Made by a program: the position numbers and the translations under genes
Notes under the pieces: model-generated
The model's input: the letters and a program-made list of their open reading frames with translations, nothing else
Databases searched by the model: none
Told to the model about the DNA's origin: nothing
Origin: a virus
Virus record (IMG/VR): IMGVR_UViG_3300003323_000541
Location: 1-64,000 of that record
Strand: one strand, 5' to 3'
DNA: 64,000 nt
Part shown: positions 20,280-30,250 of the stretch, one piece after another
Numbering within the stretch: the first letter of the stretch is position 1
Layout: the number at the start of each line of letters is the position of its first letter

Positions 20280-22831
20280 TGCTTAATATAATATCATTTC
20301 CTGCACAGAAAAAAACCGATAAGGAAAAGAACGAGAAATGGCAAAGAGACTGCGTTGATGCTGCAGAACATTTGACAATGTTTAATTCCAGACAGATTAG
20401 ACAATCTTTCCTTAACAAACGAACTAATTATAATCTTTATAACAATATTCTCGACACACGAGATATTGAAAAGGTGTGCAATCAGCACAACTTAGAGATA
20501 TCGAAGTTTCCAGCTAAAATGCAGCATATCGGAATAGGTAATTCTAAGATACGTCTATTAGTTGGAGAAGAATCTAAACGGAGATTTGACTGGAGAGCTG
20601 TTATATCTTCTAGTGATGAACAAGGTGTATCATCTAAAGAAGATCAAATAAAACAGATGTACATGGACTTCTTGATGGAAAAGATCCAGAATGAACAATT
20701 TGATCAAGAGTCTGCACAAAGAGAACTTAATAAACTTCAGAAATATATAAACTATGATTTCCAAGATATAAAGGAAATCACCGCTAACAAGATCTTAAAA
20801 CATGAAGTAAAACGACTAGAAGTAAAAACAATATTCAATGATTCATTTCTTGATCTTTTAATTGCTGGAGAGGAAATTGCTTGTATAGAAGAAGTTTGTG
20901 GAGATATTGTAGTTAGAAAATGCTCACCTCTTAATGTATTTACTCTTAACAGTCCATATAGTAATAAGATAGAGGATTCAGAGATTATTGTAGAATATGG
21001 TTACGGAACCGTTGGTTCTGTGATTGACCAATTCTATGAATACCTAACACCTCAAGAAATTGATAAACTAGAAGCAGGAGATGGTAATAGCTTGTTCAAC
21101 TATGGAGGAGCTAGACAAATGCTTACACGAGATCTTTCTATAGATGAAAGATTTGGAGAACTTAATGGACAATTATTCATACCAAGTGAGCTTAGTGCTT
21201 TTACAATGGGTGGTGGATATGATGCTTATGGTAATGTACGGGTTCTAAAAGTAGTTTGGAAATCAAGACGTAAGATTGGTAAATTAACATATTTTGATGA
21301 ATATGGTAATGAACAATCTGAACTTGTACCCGAAGATTATAATCCTGTAAAAGAACTTGGTGAGAACGTAGAATGGATGTGGATCAATGAATGGTGGGAA
21401 GGACATAAAATTGGTAATGATATCTATTGTAAAATAAGACCTATTCCTTATCAGGGAAGATCGATGTTTAACGCATCAATTTGTAAGCCTCCATATGTAG
21501 GTTCATATGCTAATACGGATTTATCTAAAGCAATGTCGTTAATGGACATTATGAAACCTTTGGATTATCTGTATGATATTTATTCATATAGACGAGAATT
21601 AGCAGTAGCAAAATATCTCGGACCTATGTTAGCATTTAACATGTCTTTAATCCCATCAGGAATGGACATGAAGAACTGGTTACACTATGTAACCACCACT
21701 GGTCTTATGCCTTTAGATCCAACAAATGAAATCCTGAAAGGTCCTTCACAAGGTAAGAATGCAGGAGCATTTAATACTTTAACAGCTACGACTGTTAATT
21801 CTGATCTTGGTAATTTTATACAGCAGCATACGATCCTCATGGAACAGCTCAAACAGGATCTGGATGAAGTTAGTGGTGTATCAAGACAAAGATTAGGAGA
21901 GATATCATCTAATGAAACAGTAGGAGGGGTTGAACGAGCCGTTAACCAATCTTCACATATTACAGAAAAATGGTTTGCAGTCCATGATAGATTTAAGAAA
22001 AGGGTATTAGAAAGGATTCTTGAAACTGCTAAATATGTTTGGAAAAACAATCCGAAGAAGTGTCAATTTGTTCTTGATGATATGCAAACTATCATTGTTG
22101 AGAACTATGATGAATTCTTTGAATCAGAGTATGATGTAATGATCTCTGATAGTAGCACAGATCAGGAATTGTTCCAAGCCCTTAAACAGTTATCCCAAGC
22201 TGCTCTGCAGAATCAACAAGCTACATTTGCCGATGTTATATCTATCTATAAGTCTGAATCAATTCAGGCTGTTGCAAGGAAGCTTGAAGAGTCCTCAAGA
22301 GCTATTATGGAGCAACAGAGTGCTATGGAACAGCAGAAAATGCAGGCTCAACAGCAAATGGCTGCAGAGGCTAATCAGGTTCAAATGGCTAAAATGGAAC
22401 TTGATAAATATAAGATTGATCAGGATAACCTTACTAAAATACAGGTTGCTACTATTGGTGCTATGAAAGGAGTGGAAGGTCCTGTTGATATGGATGGAAA
22501 TGGTATAGCAGATCCACTAGAAGTACAGAAATTAGCATTAGATCAACAAGATTTACAATCTAGACAATTTAACGAACAATTAAAGCTGCAATTAGAAGAA
22601 CGCAAACATTCTAAAGATACCGAAATAAAAGAACGTGAATTAGCAAATAAGAAAGATATAGAAGATAAAAAGATAAAGGCTATTGAGGTTCAGAACAAGA
22701 ATCAAGAAAAGATGCAGGCTGCTCAGATAAAAGCTCAGGAAAAAGAACTTCAAATGAAAGAGCGTATAGAAAGAATTAAACTAGCAGCAGCAAGAGCTAA
22801 AGCAAGACAAGCTAAAAAATCAAGTAAATAA
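20279..22831 (+). CDS. portal protein
   Basis: 850 residues, the size expected for crAss-like portals, directly after TerL. The portal dodecamer forms the DNA channel and binds the terminase during packaging. The central region has the P22/phi29-type mixed fold. The C-terminal 170 residues are a long Gln/Lys/Glu-rich helix (from about 680), as expected for the barrel. The start overlaps the TerL stop and the end overlaps the ATG of the next gene. Confidence 0.85.
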   Translation: MLNIISFPAQKKTDKEKNEKWQRDCVDAAEHLTMFNSRQIRQSFLNKRTNYNLYNNILDTRDIEKVCNQHNLEISKFPAKMQHIGIGNSKIRLLVGEESKRRFDWRAVISSSDEQGVSSKEDQIKQMYMDFLMEKIQNEQFDQESAQRELNKLQKYINYDFQDIKEITANKILKHEVKRLEVKTIFNDSFLDLLIAGEEIACIEEVCGDIVVRKCSPLNVFTLNSPYSNKIEDSEIIVEYGYGTVGSVIDQFYEYLTPQEIDKLEAGDGNSLFNYGGARQMLTRDLSIDERFGELNGQLFIPSELSAFTMGGGYDAYGNVRVLKVVWKSRRKIGKLTYFDEYGNEQSELVPEDYNPVKELGENVEWMWINEWWEGHKIGNDIYCKIRPIPYQGRSMFNASICKPPYVGSYANTDLSKAMSLMDIMKPLDYLYDIYSYRRELAVAKYLGPMLAFNMSLIPSGMDMKNWLHYVTTTGLMPLDPTNEILKGPSQGKNAGAFNTLTATTVNSDLGNFIQQHTILMEQLKQDLDEVSGVSRQRLGEISSNETVGGVERAVNQSSHITEKWFAVHDRFKKRVLERILETAKYVWKNNPKKCQFVLDDMQTIIVENYDEFFESEYDVMISDSSTDQELFQALKQLSQAALQNQQATFADVISIYKSESIQAVARKLEESSRAIMEQQSAMEQQKMQAQQQMAAEANQVQMAKMELDKYKIDQDNLTKIQVATIGAMKGVEGPVDMDGNGIADPLEVQKLALDQQDLQSRQFNEQLKLQLEERKHSKDTEIKERELANKKDIEDKKIKAIEVQNKNQEKMQAAQIKAQEKELQMKERIERIKLAAARAKARQAKKSSK

Positions 22832-23124
22832 TGATACCAAAAAGTTTTCAAATAGGTGGACATACCATTAAAGTTGAACAAACAGAAAATATAGACCCTG
22901 CTGAGAGTTTAGGAGAATGTTCATTAATTAAACAATATGTAAAAGTAGCAACGAAATCTCATTATAAGAATTTACCAAAAACCACTATAGAACATACTTA
23001 TTTACACGAGATAGTTCACATTATTCTTATGATGATGAATGAAGATGATTTAAACAATAATGAGAAATTTGTAGATAACTTTTCAGGCTTCCTTCATCAG
23101 ATTTTGAAAACGAGTAAATATTAA
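22831..23124 (+). CDS. mini zinc metalloprotease-like protein, 97 aa
   Basis: Contains LHEIVHIIL (about residues 52-60), a HExxH zinc-binding motif within a helix. An N-terminal beta hairpin (FQIGGHTIKVEQ) and a downstream helix with NEKFVDNFSGFLHQIL could supply further ligands. The layout matches minimal gluzincin/SprT-like domains. Its position between portal and scaffold suggests a role in head maturation, but this is inference. ATG overlaps the portal stop. Confidence 0.7.
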   Translation: MIPKSFQIGGHTIKVEQTENIDPAESLGECSLIKQYVKVATKSHYKNLPKTTIEHTYLHEIVHIILMMMNEDDLNNNEKFVDNFSGFLHQILKTSKY

Positions 23125-23136
23125 ATAAGTGCTATA
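23124..23136 (+). promoter_or_regulatory. repeated motif AATAAGTGCTATA, copy 2
   Basis: Identical to 13188-13200. It is about 80 bases upstream of the scaffold and capsid genes, in one of the few gaps of the operon. It may be a phage promoter for high capsid expression. Confidence 0.35.
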
Positions 23137-23212
23137 GGTAAGATAGGAAAATATTTAACCTAATGTAACAAAAAAAGATTTAAATCGTTAATTGTTAAAT
23201 CAGAATAATAAT

Positions 23213-24388
23213 ATGGAATTAGAAAATGAACCACGGTTTTTAGATCCCACTGAAGTTCCTTCAACCGAACCAGTGATAGATAATGAAAAACCTGAAACAG
23301 AAGAAGTCGAAACTACCGAAGTTGAAAAGAATTTATTCTTAACTCCGGAAGAAGTAGAAGCATTAAAAGAGAAAGAATCCGAGTCTGAAGAAGACGAAGA
23401 TGAAGAAAAAGATATCCCTTCCAAAACTCCCTCCGGTGGTAAGGAGAAACCCTCCGTTTATACTATCGTCGCAAGAGGTCTTCTTGAAGAGGGAGTTTAT
23501 ACTTTACCTATACCGGACGACTTTGATGGTACTCCGGACGCTCTAAAGGCTTATATCCAGAAAGATAAGGAAGAATCCGTCAGATCTGGTATAGATGCAG
23601 CCTTTGAGATGTTTTTAAGCTCTATGCCCCCTAAACTGGCTAAAGCTGTATCATCGTATGCTGATGGTCTAGATGCAGACTTTGCACTAGAGTTAGCAGA
23701 TTCTTACGACAAACTTACAAGCATTAAAGAAGATCAAATAGAGAAAGACACTTCTTTGCAACGAAAACTTTACAAGGACTCTCTTTTAGCTAAGGGATTC
23801 TCCGAGGAGAAAGCTGAGAAATACGTAAAGAAAGCTGAGGATCTCGACGAACTAATCGATGAAGCTAAAGACGCTTATACAGACCTAAAAAAGGATCTGG
23901 AAAAGCGGGAGAAGCAGAAGAAAGAAGAGATGGCTCGTAAGGAAGCAGAAAGAGAACAAGAACAAAGAAAGCAACTTGAGACAATAAAATCCGATGTATT
24001 TGCAACTGAGAATATTGCCGGAGTTAAATTGACCAAAAAGCTTCAAGATGAAATTTATAAATCTATGACAGAAATTATAGGACAAGATGAATACGGTAAT
24101 CCTATGAATTCTGTTATGATGACAAGATCTAAAAATCCGTTAGCATTTGAAAAAGCAGTCCACTTTTATCACAAGATTGGTTTATTCAATATTGATGATA
24201 AGGGTAACTTTAAGCCAGATGTTTCTAAATTAACTTCTGTCGCAAAAACAAATACTCTAAAAGAGTTAGAAAAAACCGTTAGAAATGAATCCTTCAAACC
24301 AGGTAAATCTATGGAAATTACCGGAGATTCTGAGTCTGAGGATATTTTGAATGCATTGGAAAGTATTTTTAAAAACGTTAAAGATTAA
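23213..24388 (+). CDS. putative scaffolding protein, 391 aa
   Basis: Acidic and charged throughout. The first 90 residues are disordered and Glu-rich, and residues 180-265 form a strong coiled coil (EKREKQKKEEMARKEAERE). It lies directly before the major capsid gene, the standard place of the scaffold. ATG 23213 is preferred over an upstream in-frame TTG at 23192. Confidence 0.7.
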   Translation: MELENEPRFLDPTEVPSTEPVIDNEKPETEEVETTEVEKNLFLTPEEVEALKEKESESEEDEDEEKDIPSKTPSGGKEKPSVYTIVARGLLEEGVYTLPIPDDFDGTPDALKAYIQKDKEESVRSGIDAAFEMFLSSMPPKLAKAVSSYADGLDADFALELADSYDKLTSIKEDQIEKDTSLQRKLYKDSLLAKGFSEEKAEKYVKKAEDLDELIDEAKDAYTDLKKDLEKREKQKKEEMARKEAEREQEQRKQLETIKSDVFATENIAGVKLTKKLQDEIYKSMTEIIGQDEYGNPMNSVMMTRSKNPLAFEKAVHFYHKIGLFNIDDKGNFKPDVSKLTSVAKTNTLKELEKTVRNESFKPGKSMEITGDSESEDILNALESIFKNVKD

Positions 24389-24405
24389 TAATTAAACATT
24401 AGAGT

Positions 24406-25896
24406 ATGCAATTACTACCCTTACAGAAATATGCTGCTAAGGATTATAACGGGCTAGTAACAAAAAATCACCTGGCAACACTGTACCAGATGAAGCCCGA
24501 GCTAATCAGCACCATGATTAAGCAAATCTATCGCACTTACCTTCCTGGTGAAATGATTTCATTTTTGAATCAATTCCCAGTTAAAGAAGTGTTCGAAGAT
24601 GAGTTCTTCGAATGGATGCTACAAGGTCAGCATGACAAAAACCTACCACTTGTGGACTGCTATGATGCAGCAGGTAACGCTCCTGGAGCTGGAACCTTCA
24701 CTGAACCTGGTAGGTATAATTCACGATTCTTCATGGTATTTACCGAGAAATACTTCGAAGAGACTAACGTAATCCTCGGTGAACGTGAGCCATATCACCT
24801 TTATGTTGTAGGTGTTAAACCTAAAGGATCTTTGTTCGAATATGAAGTAGAACTAATTGATGATCCTAACGGTAACTTATTTGTACCTGTTGAAGAGTTA
24901 GCATCAGGAACTCGTTGGTCTAAGGACTACGATCTTGTATCATCTACTCTTTCTAGCCGCGGTGCTAAACCGAACTTCACTTCTCCGTGGAGAATGCGTA
25001 ATACTATTTCTCAGTTGCGTATGCAATATGAGGTTCCTGGTAATATGATCGGCATTGGTAATAACCGTCCATTAGAGTTCTCCTTTATGAACCCAATGAC
25101 CGGTAAACCTGAGCGTACATGGATCAATTATCAAGATCTGGTAGCTGATGCTCAGTTCGAACAAATGAAGGCTCGTATGTCCCTGTATGGACGTAAAAAC
25201 TGGGCTAACAACGATGTAATTGGTAATAAGGACCCTTATTCTAAATTCGACGTTAAATCAGGCTCAGGTCTATTTGAACAAATTGACCCAACCAATATTC
25301 ACTATTATACTCAATTTGATATCGACTGGATGTGTTCTGTCCTATTGGATATGGGTGTTGGTAGAATAGAAAGAGGTCGTCGTATGATTACCCTTGGTAC
25401 TGGTGAATTTGGAGCTCTTCAATTCCACCAAGCAGTACAGAATAACACCACTAAATGGACGCCTAACTTCTATCAGGAGCGTATCTTCAAAACATCTGAT
25501 GGAGGTCTTGGAGCACATAATCCTCTTGGATACGGTGGTCAGTTCTTGGAATACCATTCTGTTAACGGTGTTGGTATTAAGCTTCAGATTATTCCGTTCT
25601 TCGATGATAAAGTTCGATTCAAGAAATACCACCCATCTGGTGCTGGTCTTACTGAATCCTACCGTTATATTGCTCTTGATTACGGAGGTGAGTCTGGTAT
25701 TCATCGTCTTAAAGTTAAAGGTAAGAACCCAGTATTTGGATACATCCCGGGTATGCGAGATCCATTCTCTCCCGATGGTGGTCCTAAATTAATGGCTTCT
25801 TCTATCGATGGATATGAATTCCACCGTATGGACTGGTGTGGTATGCACGTTGAAGATCCTACTAAGATTGTTGACTTTAGATATAACCTAGTCTAA
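24406..25896 (+). CDS. major capsid protein
   Basis: 496 residues, matching crAss-like HK97-fold capsid proteins in length, position and start (MQLLPLQKYAAKDYNGLVT). Codon use is more GC-rich and regular than in its neighbours, as expected for a very highly expressed gene. A hairpin with a GAAA loop follows the stop. Confidence 0.88.
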   Translation: MQLLPLQKYAAKDYNGLVTKNHLATLYQMKPELISTMIKQIYRTYLPGEMISFLNQFPVKEVFEDEFFEWMLQGQHDKNLPLVDCYDAAGNAPGAGTFTEPGRYNSRFFMVFTEKYFEETNVILGEREPYHLYVVGVKPKGSLFEYEVELIDDPNGNLFVPVEELASGTRWSKDYDLVSSTLSSRGAKPNFTSPWRMRNTISQLRMQYEVPGNMIGIGNNRPLEFSFMNPMTGKPERTWINYQDLVADAQFEQMKARMSLYGRKNWANNDVIGNKDPYSKFDVKSGSGLFEQIDPTNIHYYTQFDIDWMCSVLLDMGVGRIERGRRMITLGTGEFGALQFHQAVQNNTTKWTPNFYQERIFKTSDGGLGAHNPLGYGGQFLEYHSVNGVGIKLQIIPFFDDKVRFKKYHPSGAGLTESYRYIALDYGGESGIHRLKVKGKNPVFGYIPGMRDPFSPDGGPKLMASSIDGYEFHRMDWCGMHVEDPTKIVDFRYNLV

Positions 25897-25913
25897 AAGA
25901 ATAAGATAATGAG

Positions 25914-25935
25914 GGGGAGGAAACTCCCCTTCTTC
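25914..25935 (+). terminator. hairpin after the capsid gene
   Basis: GGGGAG and CTCCCC form a 6-bp stem closed by GAAA, followed by TTCTTC. The T-run is weak, so it may be a partial terminator or a 3' stabiliser of the capsid mRNA. Confidence 0.6.
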
Positions 25936-25952
25936 TAATTAAACTTAGAAAT

Positions 25953-26867
25953 ATGTCAAAAGAAGTAAAAGAAGCGAAAACAGTTAATTTTCTAAAAAGT
26001 AAAAAAGTTCTCGTTAAGGGAATTCATAGACCAGGAAAATGGGGAGCAATTCTTAAGAATGATGTTAACGACGTTAATATGTATCCGGGAACCTCAAGAT
26101 CTATGGACCTTCCTTATTGGGAAAAGATAGGAGCAAAGCCACAGGTGTTTGACAATCTCGAAAAGGTAGAGACTGTTCAATATCCTGGAGAACTAATGAC
26201 TCAACAAGAATTCTTCGAACGAATACTTGGTCTGGAAAAAGGAGCTTTGAACCCTAATAAGAAAGATTCTTTTTGGGCTAAGGATGAAAGATCCAGAGTA
26301 ATAGTTCCCAGAGAAGGTATAACCCTTGATCTATCTAGTCCTATTGGAATGATCAAATATGAGATCCTAAAGGCTAATAGAGATAAAATTGCACCAAGTT
26401 GGGGAGCTAGACTTAATAGTCCTGAATACCAATTTGCTTTGGTAGATGATGATGTAGAAACTGATAGCACAATTGAAACTATGACTAGCGAGATTGAGGC
26501 TATGGACTATTTCATTAGAGTTACTTCATCTAAAGAATCGATGTCTAACTTCATGAAATGTACAGGACAAGCTATTCCTGCTCAGATCAAAGAAGAAAAG
26601 CTTAAAGCCGATATCTTTAACATGATGAAGAATAAGCGCTCTGACTTCCTTAAGATTGCAAAAGATCCTAATTTTGAAGAACGAGTGTTTTTAGCAGATG
26701 GTGTTATCTGTGGAGCTATTCTTAAAACCGGTAGAAGTAAATATGAACTACCTGGAGGTTATGTAATAGGTGAATCAGATACAGAAGCTATTAAATGGCT
26801 TTTGAATCCAGAGAACATTAAAGCTAAACAAAAGATTCAATACCAAATAGAAAACTATACTAAATAA
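25953..26867 (+). CDS. head-associated hypothetical protein, 304 aa
   Basis: A mixed alpha/beta protein of unknown fold. The N-terminal 60 residues (KKVLVKGIHRPGKWGAIL) look beta-rich and the middle has a long acidic helix. Its position just after the capsid gene in crAss-like genomes suggests an auxiliary head protein. It is translationally coupled to the next gene (TAATG). Confidence 0.6.
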   Translation: MSKEVKEAKTVNFLKSKKVLVKGIHRPGKWGAILKNDVNDVNMYPGTSRSMDLPYWEKIGAKPQVFDNLEKVETVQYPGELMTQQEFFERILGLEKGALNPNKKDSFWAKDERSRVIVPREGITLDLSSPIGMIKYEILKANRDKIAPSWGARLNSPEYQFALVDDDVETDSTIETMTSEIEAMDYFIRVTSSKESMSNFMKCTGQAIPAQIKEEKLKADIFNMMKNKRSDFLKIAKDPNFEERVFLADGVICGAILKTGRSKYELPGGYVIGESDTEAIKWLLNPENIKAKQKIQYQIENYTK

Positions 26868-27754
26868 TGACGGCTAATGAGATGAGAGATGATATCAGAC
26901 TAAACTATGAGAAGATTACCTCATTAGGTGCTCCTGGTTTAGTAGATGCTGAATATTCTCTATTCTTATCAAAAGCTCAACGATTATTTGTATTAAACTG
27001 TTTAAATTATAAGAACAATAAAAATCAGGAAGGTTTAGAGGAAACAGAGTTAAGAAGACAAGGTCTATCGGCTCTTATTAAGGACTCTATGGACACTTCT
27101 TCAACTGGAACATCAATATCATCTACACAAGATGGAACTGTCCGTAATGGGCAATTTTGGGACTTACCGGAAGACTTTATGTATAGTCTGATGGAAGAAG
27201 CCTATATTGATCAAATAGATTGTACTGAGTATCCACATGCATTAGAAAAAGGTGATTACAACCCTTCTACAACTTATCAATTAAATCAGATAGTATTTTA
27301 TAACGATCAATTCTATCAAAGTCTTAGAAATAACAATTCAGAGATTCCTGAGAATACAGATTATTGGAAAGTTATAGATGGAGCCAATGTAGACATACGA
27401 CCGATATCACATAATGAATATCGCAAGAACTATCATAATCCTTATAAGAACCCATTCTTTGATGGATCAAGAGGATTAATCTGGAGAATGAACTACAGTA
27501 AAGAAACCCCCGTTTCTGATAAAAGACATGAACTAATCACTGATGGAACATTTAATGTTCTAAAATACAAGCTAAGATATCTTAAGAATCCTGTAGATAT
27601 CGTAGTTAATACAGCTGTACCAGTGAATCAGGTAAATAGTGAGCTAGATGAACGAACTCACGATGCTATATGTAAATTAGCAATAAATCTGATAGCTGAA
27701 GCAGTCAGGGAGCAAATACCTCCCACACAACCAGGATTCGCAATAAATGAGTAA
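26867..27754 (+). CDS. virion protein with CBM5/12-like module, 295 aa
   Basis: Residues 125-168 match the small carbohydrate-binding fold CBM5/12: YNPSTTYQLNQIVFYNDQFY, then SEIPENTDYWKV. The conserved aromatic residues and the terminal W are present. The flanking regions are helical and probably form the connector or head-completion fold. Sugar binding may help attachment to the Bacteroides capsule, or the module may be a decoration. Confidence 0.6.
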   Translation: MTANEMRDDIRLNYEKITSLGAPGLVDAEYSLFLSKAQRLFVLNCLNYKNNKNQEGLEETELRRQGLSALIKDSMDTSSTGTSISSTQDGTVRNGQFWDLPEDFMYSLMEEAYIDQIDCTEYPHALEKGDYNPSTTYQLNQIVFYNDQFYQSLRNNNSEIPENTDYWKVIDGANVDIRPISHNEYRKNYHNPYKNPFFDGSRGLIWRMNYSKETPVSDKRHELITDGTFNVLKYKLRYLKNPVDIVVNTAVPVNQVNSELDERTHDAICKLAINLIAEAVREQIPPTQPGFAINE

Positions 27755-27774
27755 TTTTAATTTAATTAACTAAT

Positions 27775-29079
27775 ATGTTACGGACACAAGAAAATATCAC
27801 TAACGTGATAATCGCCAAGGACATCAGCCGAGCCATCTCAGCAGGAACTGTAGCTAGTCCCACTTCTCTTGCCGATGGTGAGGTTGTTGTCACTGACATG
27901 AGTTTGAGGGTTCTCACTTCAACCCAAGCATCTACCGCGGATAAGATTTTTATTGTACAAGGTAGAGGAACCAGTAAGCCAATTAAGAAGTATCTGGTTA
28001 AGAAATCAGATATAATTGGCTACACTGGTACACGATATACCGCAGCTGTGGAACAAGTATCGTATGTCGGATTTAATGGTACAAGTGGTACTATTGATGT
28101 TATTTCCGATAATAGCTACATTCTACGCTTCGATCGTAAAGTGAACCACTTCGTAAGAGGTAATCAACATTGGTATAAGTATGGACTCTTTGTATCTGAT
28201 TCCAGTGCAACTGTGAATGAGATAACTGATGGTCTTACTCTTAACTTTGTAGCTAACATCTTCGAAGATCGTAAGCTGGAAGATTTCCTTAAAGTAGAAC
28301 GGGTATGTTCTGATACTACTAATGATGTAGCTGTATCGAACAATGCAACTGTTACTAAAGGTTCTAAGTATGTAACCTTTGCTGGTAACGAAACTATTGC
28401 AGCCGGAGACTACGTTAGAATTGGAGGTACTACAGCAACTTCTCCGATGTATAAAGTCGCAACTGGTGTTACCGCTGGTACACAGATTGTCCTGGATCAA
28501 CCTTATGAAGGAACATCTGCAACAGTACTAGCAGCTAACTTCCTGGTTCTATCTGCAGCGAATGCGGCTGCTGCTAGCTGGGGAATTAAGTTCACAGGTA
28601 TGCCTTATAAGTTCGATGTATATCGCTGGGGAGATTACGAGAAGGTTCGCTTTAAACTTGGTATTGAGAACTTTGGTGCAACTACTATCACCTATGCTAC
28701 AGGAGCTTCTGAAGGCGTTGGAGTATATGAGGAAGTTGCTCTTAATGAATCCATGTCTTGGGCAAATGATGGTCAAACTATGATCATTCAGGTACCACCG
28801 CTTACTCGTGAAGCAGACGTCGTATCAGGAGAAGAGTATTCCCCTGTATCATTGGTACAGAATGTTGAGATTCATAATCTAACTTCTGCTGGTGATTTGC
28901 GATCAGAAATCCTTATCTACTGTGCAGTTAATACTGTAGGATCTCCTCACACCTTTGGGACTAATATCCGAAATGCTAACCCGGCAACTACTTCTGGTAC
29001 TAATACATCACTATTGAATGTTTTAGATGCATTTAAAGCAAGTGCAGTAGCTGTTTCGGTGGCTAACGACATTGACTAA
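27775..29079 (+). CDS. head/structural protein, 434 aa
   Basis: Beta-rich throughout with frequent Thr, Val and Gly and almost no Lys clusters. Codon use resembles that of the capsid gene, suggesting high copy number in the virion. crAss-like phages have a capsid-associated beta protein at this place. The start is ATG 27775 (MLRTQENITNVIIAKD). Confidence 0.65.
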   Translation: MLRTQENITNVIIAKDISRAISAGTVASPTSLADGEVVVTDMSLRVLTSTQASTADKIFIVQGRGTSKPIKKYLVKKSDIIGYTGTRYTAAVEQVSYVGFNGTSGTIDVISDNSYILRFDRKVNHFVRGNQHWYKYGLFVSDSSATVNEITDGLTLNFVANIFEDRKLEDFLKVERVCSDTTNDVAVSNNATVTKGSKYVTFAGNETIAAGDYVRIGGTTATSPMYKVATGVTAGTQIVLDQPYEGTSATVLAANFLVLSAANAAAASWGIKFTGMPYKFDVYRWGDYEKVRFKLGIENFGATTITYATGASEGVGVYEEVALNESMSWANDGQTMIIQVPPLTREADVVSGEEYSPVSLVQNVEIHNLTSAGDLRSEILIYCAVNTVGSPHTFGTNIRNANPATTSGTNTSLLNVLDAFKASAVAVSVANDID

Positions 29080-29124
29080 TTGTAGGGTACTTTCGGTACA
29101 TTAATTTAAAACCTATAATTTGCA

Positions 29125-29709
29125 ATGGCGCTTATACCAAAAATAAACGTTTGTCTTAAAAGCAATTGTACCGAGCTTCTGATTCAAGATACAACAGGTG
29201 CCTATGATCCCACCACTAACCCTGGTGGGTTCGGCGCACCTAATATAGCCCTTGGATCAGTTACAAGCGCCTTATTAACTATTACATTACCTGATAGCAC
29301 TTCTGTTACATTTGATATATTATCCATTCTGAACAGTCCTCCAACTATCGTAGATGGTAGATTCACTATCGACACCTATGATATGGGGGACTTTTCTTCT
29401 TCTGGTAAATTTCCAGATGGTATTTATGAATTTGAATACCTGATTGATGGACTATATTCCTATCATAGTAAGACATATTTCTTTTGTCAAACTATGTGCT
29501 GTGTAGATAAGATGTTCGCTAAGGTGGCTGAAAACGCTTGTGGATGTAATTGTGATTTGGACAAACTAATTAAAAAAGCTTTATTTGCAGAAGCTATTCT
29601 GTTGAGTGCATCTAAGTCTGGATTTAGCTGTGCTCAATTTGATAAAACTCAAAAGCTCATAGATATGGCTAAGAGATACTGCGATTTTAATGACTGTAAT
29701 TGTAAATAA
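29125..29709 (+). CDS. cysteine-rich fibre-associated protein, 194 aa
   Basis: The beta-rich N-terminal 125 residues contain an early cysteine pair (CLKSNC). The C-terminal helix bundle carries CGCNC and ends RYCDFNDCNCK. The same DCNC ending occurs in the protein at 31346-31927, so both may use the Cys-rich end to dock or crosslink to partner fibres. Function not known. Confidence 0.6.
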   Translation: MALIPKINVCLKSNCTELLIQDTTGAYDPTTNPGGFGAPNIALGSVTSALLTITLPDSTSVTFDILSILNSPPTIVDGRFTIDTYDMGDFSSSGKFPDGIYEFEYLIDGLYSYHSKTYFFCQTMCCVDKMFAKVAENACGCNCDLDKLIKKALFAEAILLSASKSGFSCAQFDKTQKLIDMAKRYCDFNDCNCK

Positions 29710-29710
29710 T

Positions 29711-30250
29711 ATGTGTGCAGGAAATTGTGGAGGCTGCTCCGATTGCAGTCAAATAACTTTAGAACAAATAGCTGGTCCCATAGGCCCACAAGGTCCTTCT
29801 GGAACAACTGTTATTTATTGGAACACTAATACCCTTACTAGTACCACAACTGGTTCTGATGTTCTTTTAGATACTTTCGTATTACCTGCTAATAGCTTAG
29901 CAACTAATGGAGATGAATTAGAGATAGAGATAACAGGAGCGTGGTTAAATAGCGCAATCAGATCTGTTAAACTAGAACTTAATAATCCTCCTGTAGTAAT
30001 AGCCCAATCGGGTGGCTCAGTTATTAACGGAGTATTTACTATTAATTCTGTTATTACTAGGGTATCGAATACTACTACTGAAGGTTATAGTCATGCTTCA
30101 TGGAATTCTGGAGCAGCTAATACAACTTTTGTTAGTAATTCATTTACTACTAACTTTAGTACTAATCAGAATATAAAGATTTATATTAACCAAGATACAG
30201 CTTCTTCGGTTAGAATTGATTCAATAAAAATTAAAAAAGCTTTAGTATAA
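29711..30250 (+). CDS. short fibre protein with collagen-like stretch, 179 aa
   Basis: ATG 29711 gives MCAGNCGGCSDCSQ, a Cys-rich start, then a short collagen-like GPIGPQGPSG. A beta-sandwich-like C-terminal domain of about 130 residues follows, typical of trimeric phage fibre knobs. An upstream ATG (29690) would overlap the previous gene. It is coupled to the next gene (TAATG). Confidence 0.65.
   Translation: MCAGNCGGCSDCSQITLEQIAGPIGPQGPSGTTVIYWNTNTLTSTTTGSDVLLDTFVLPANSLATNGDELEIEITGAWLNSAIRSVKLELNNPPVVIAQSGGSVINGVFTINSVITRVSNTTTEGYSHASWNSGAANTTFVSNSFTTNFSTNQNIKIYINQDTASSVRIDSIKIKKALV

Noticed and set aside
22227-28783. Plus-strand alternate frames inside portal, capsid and the 434-aa structural gene
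   Set aside because: Each lies wholly within a well-supported gene and has no recognisable domain or conserved start context.
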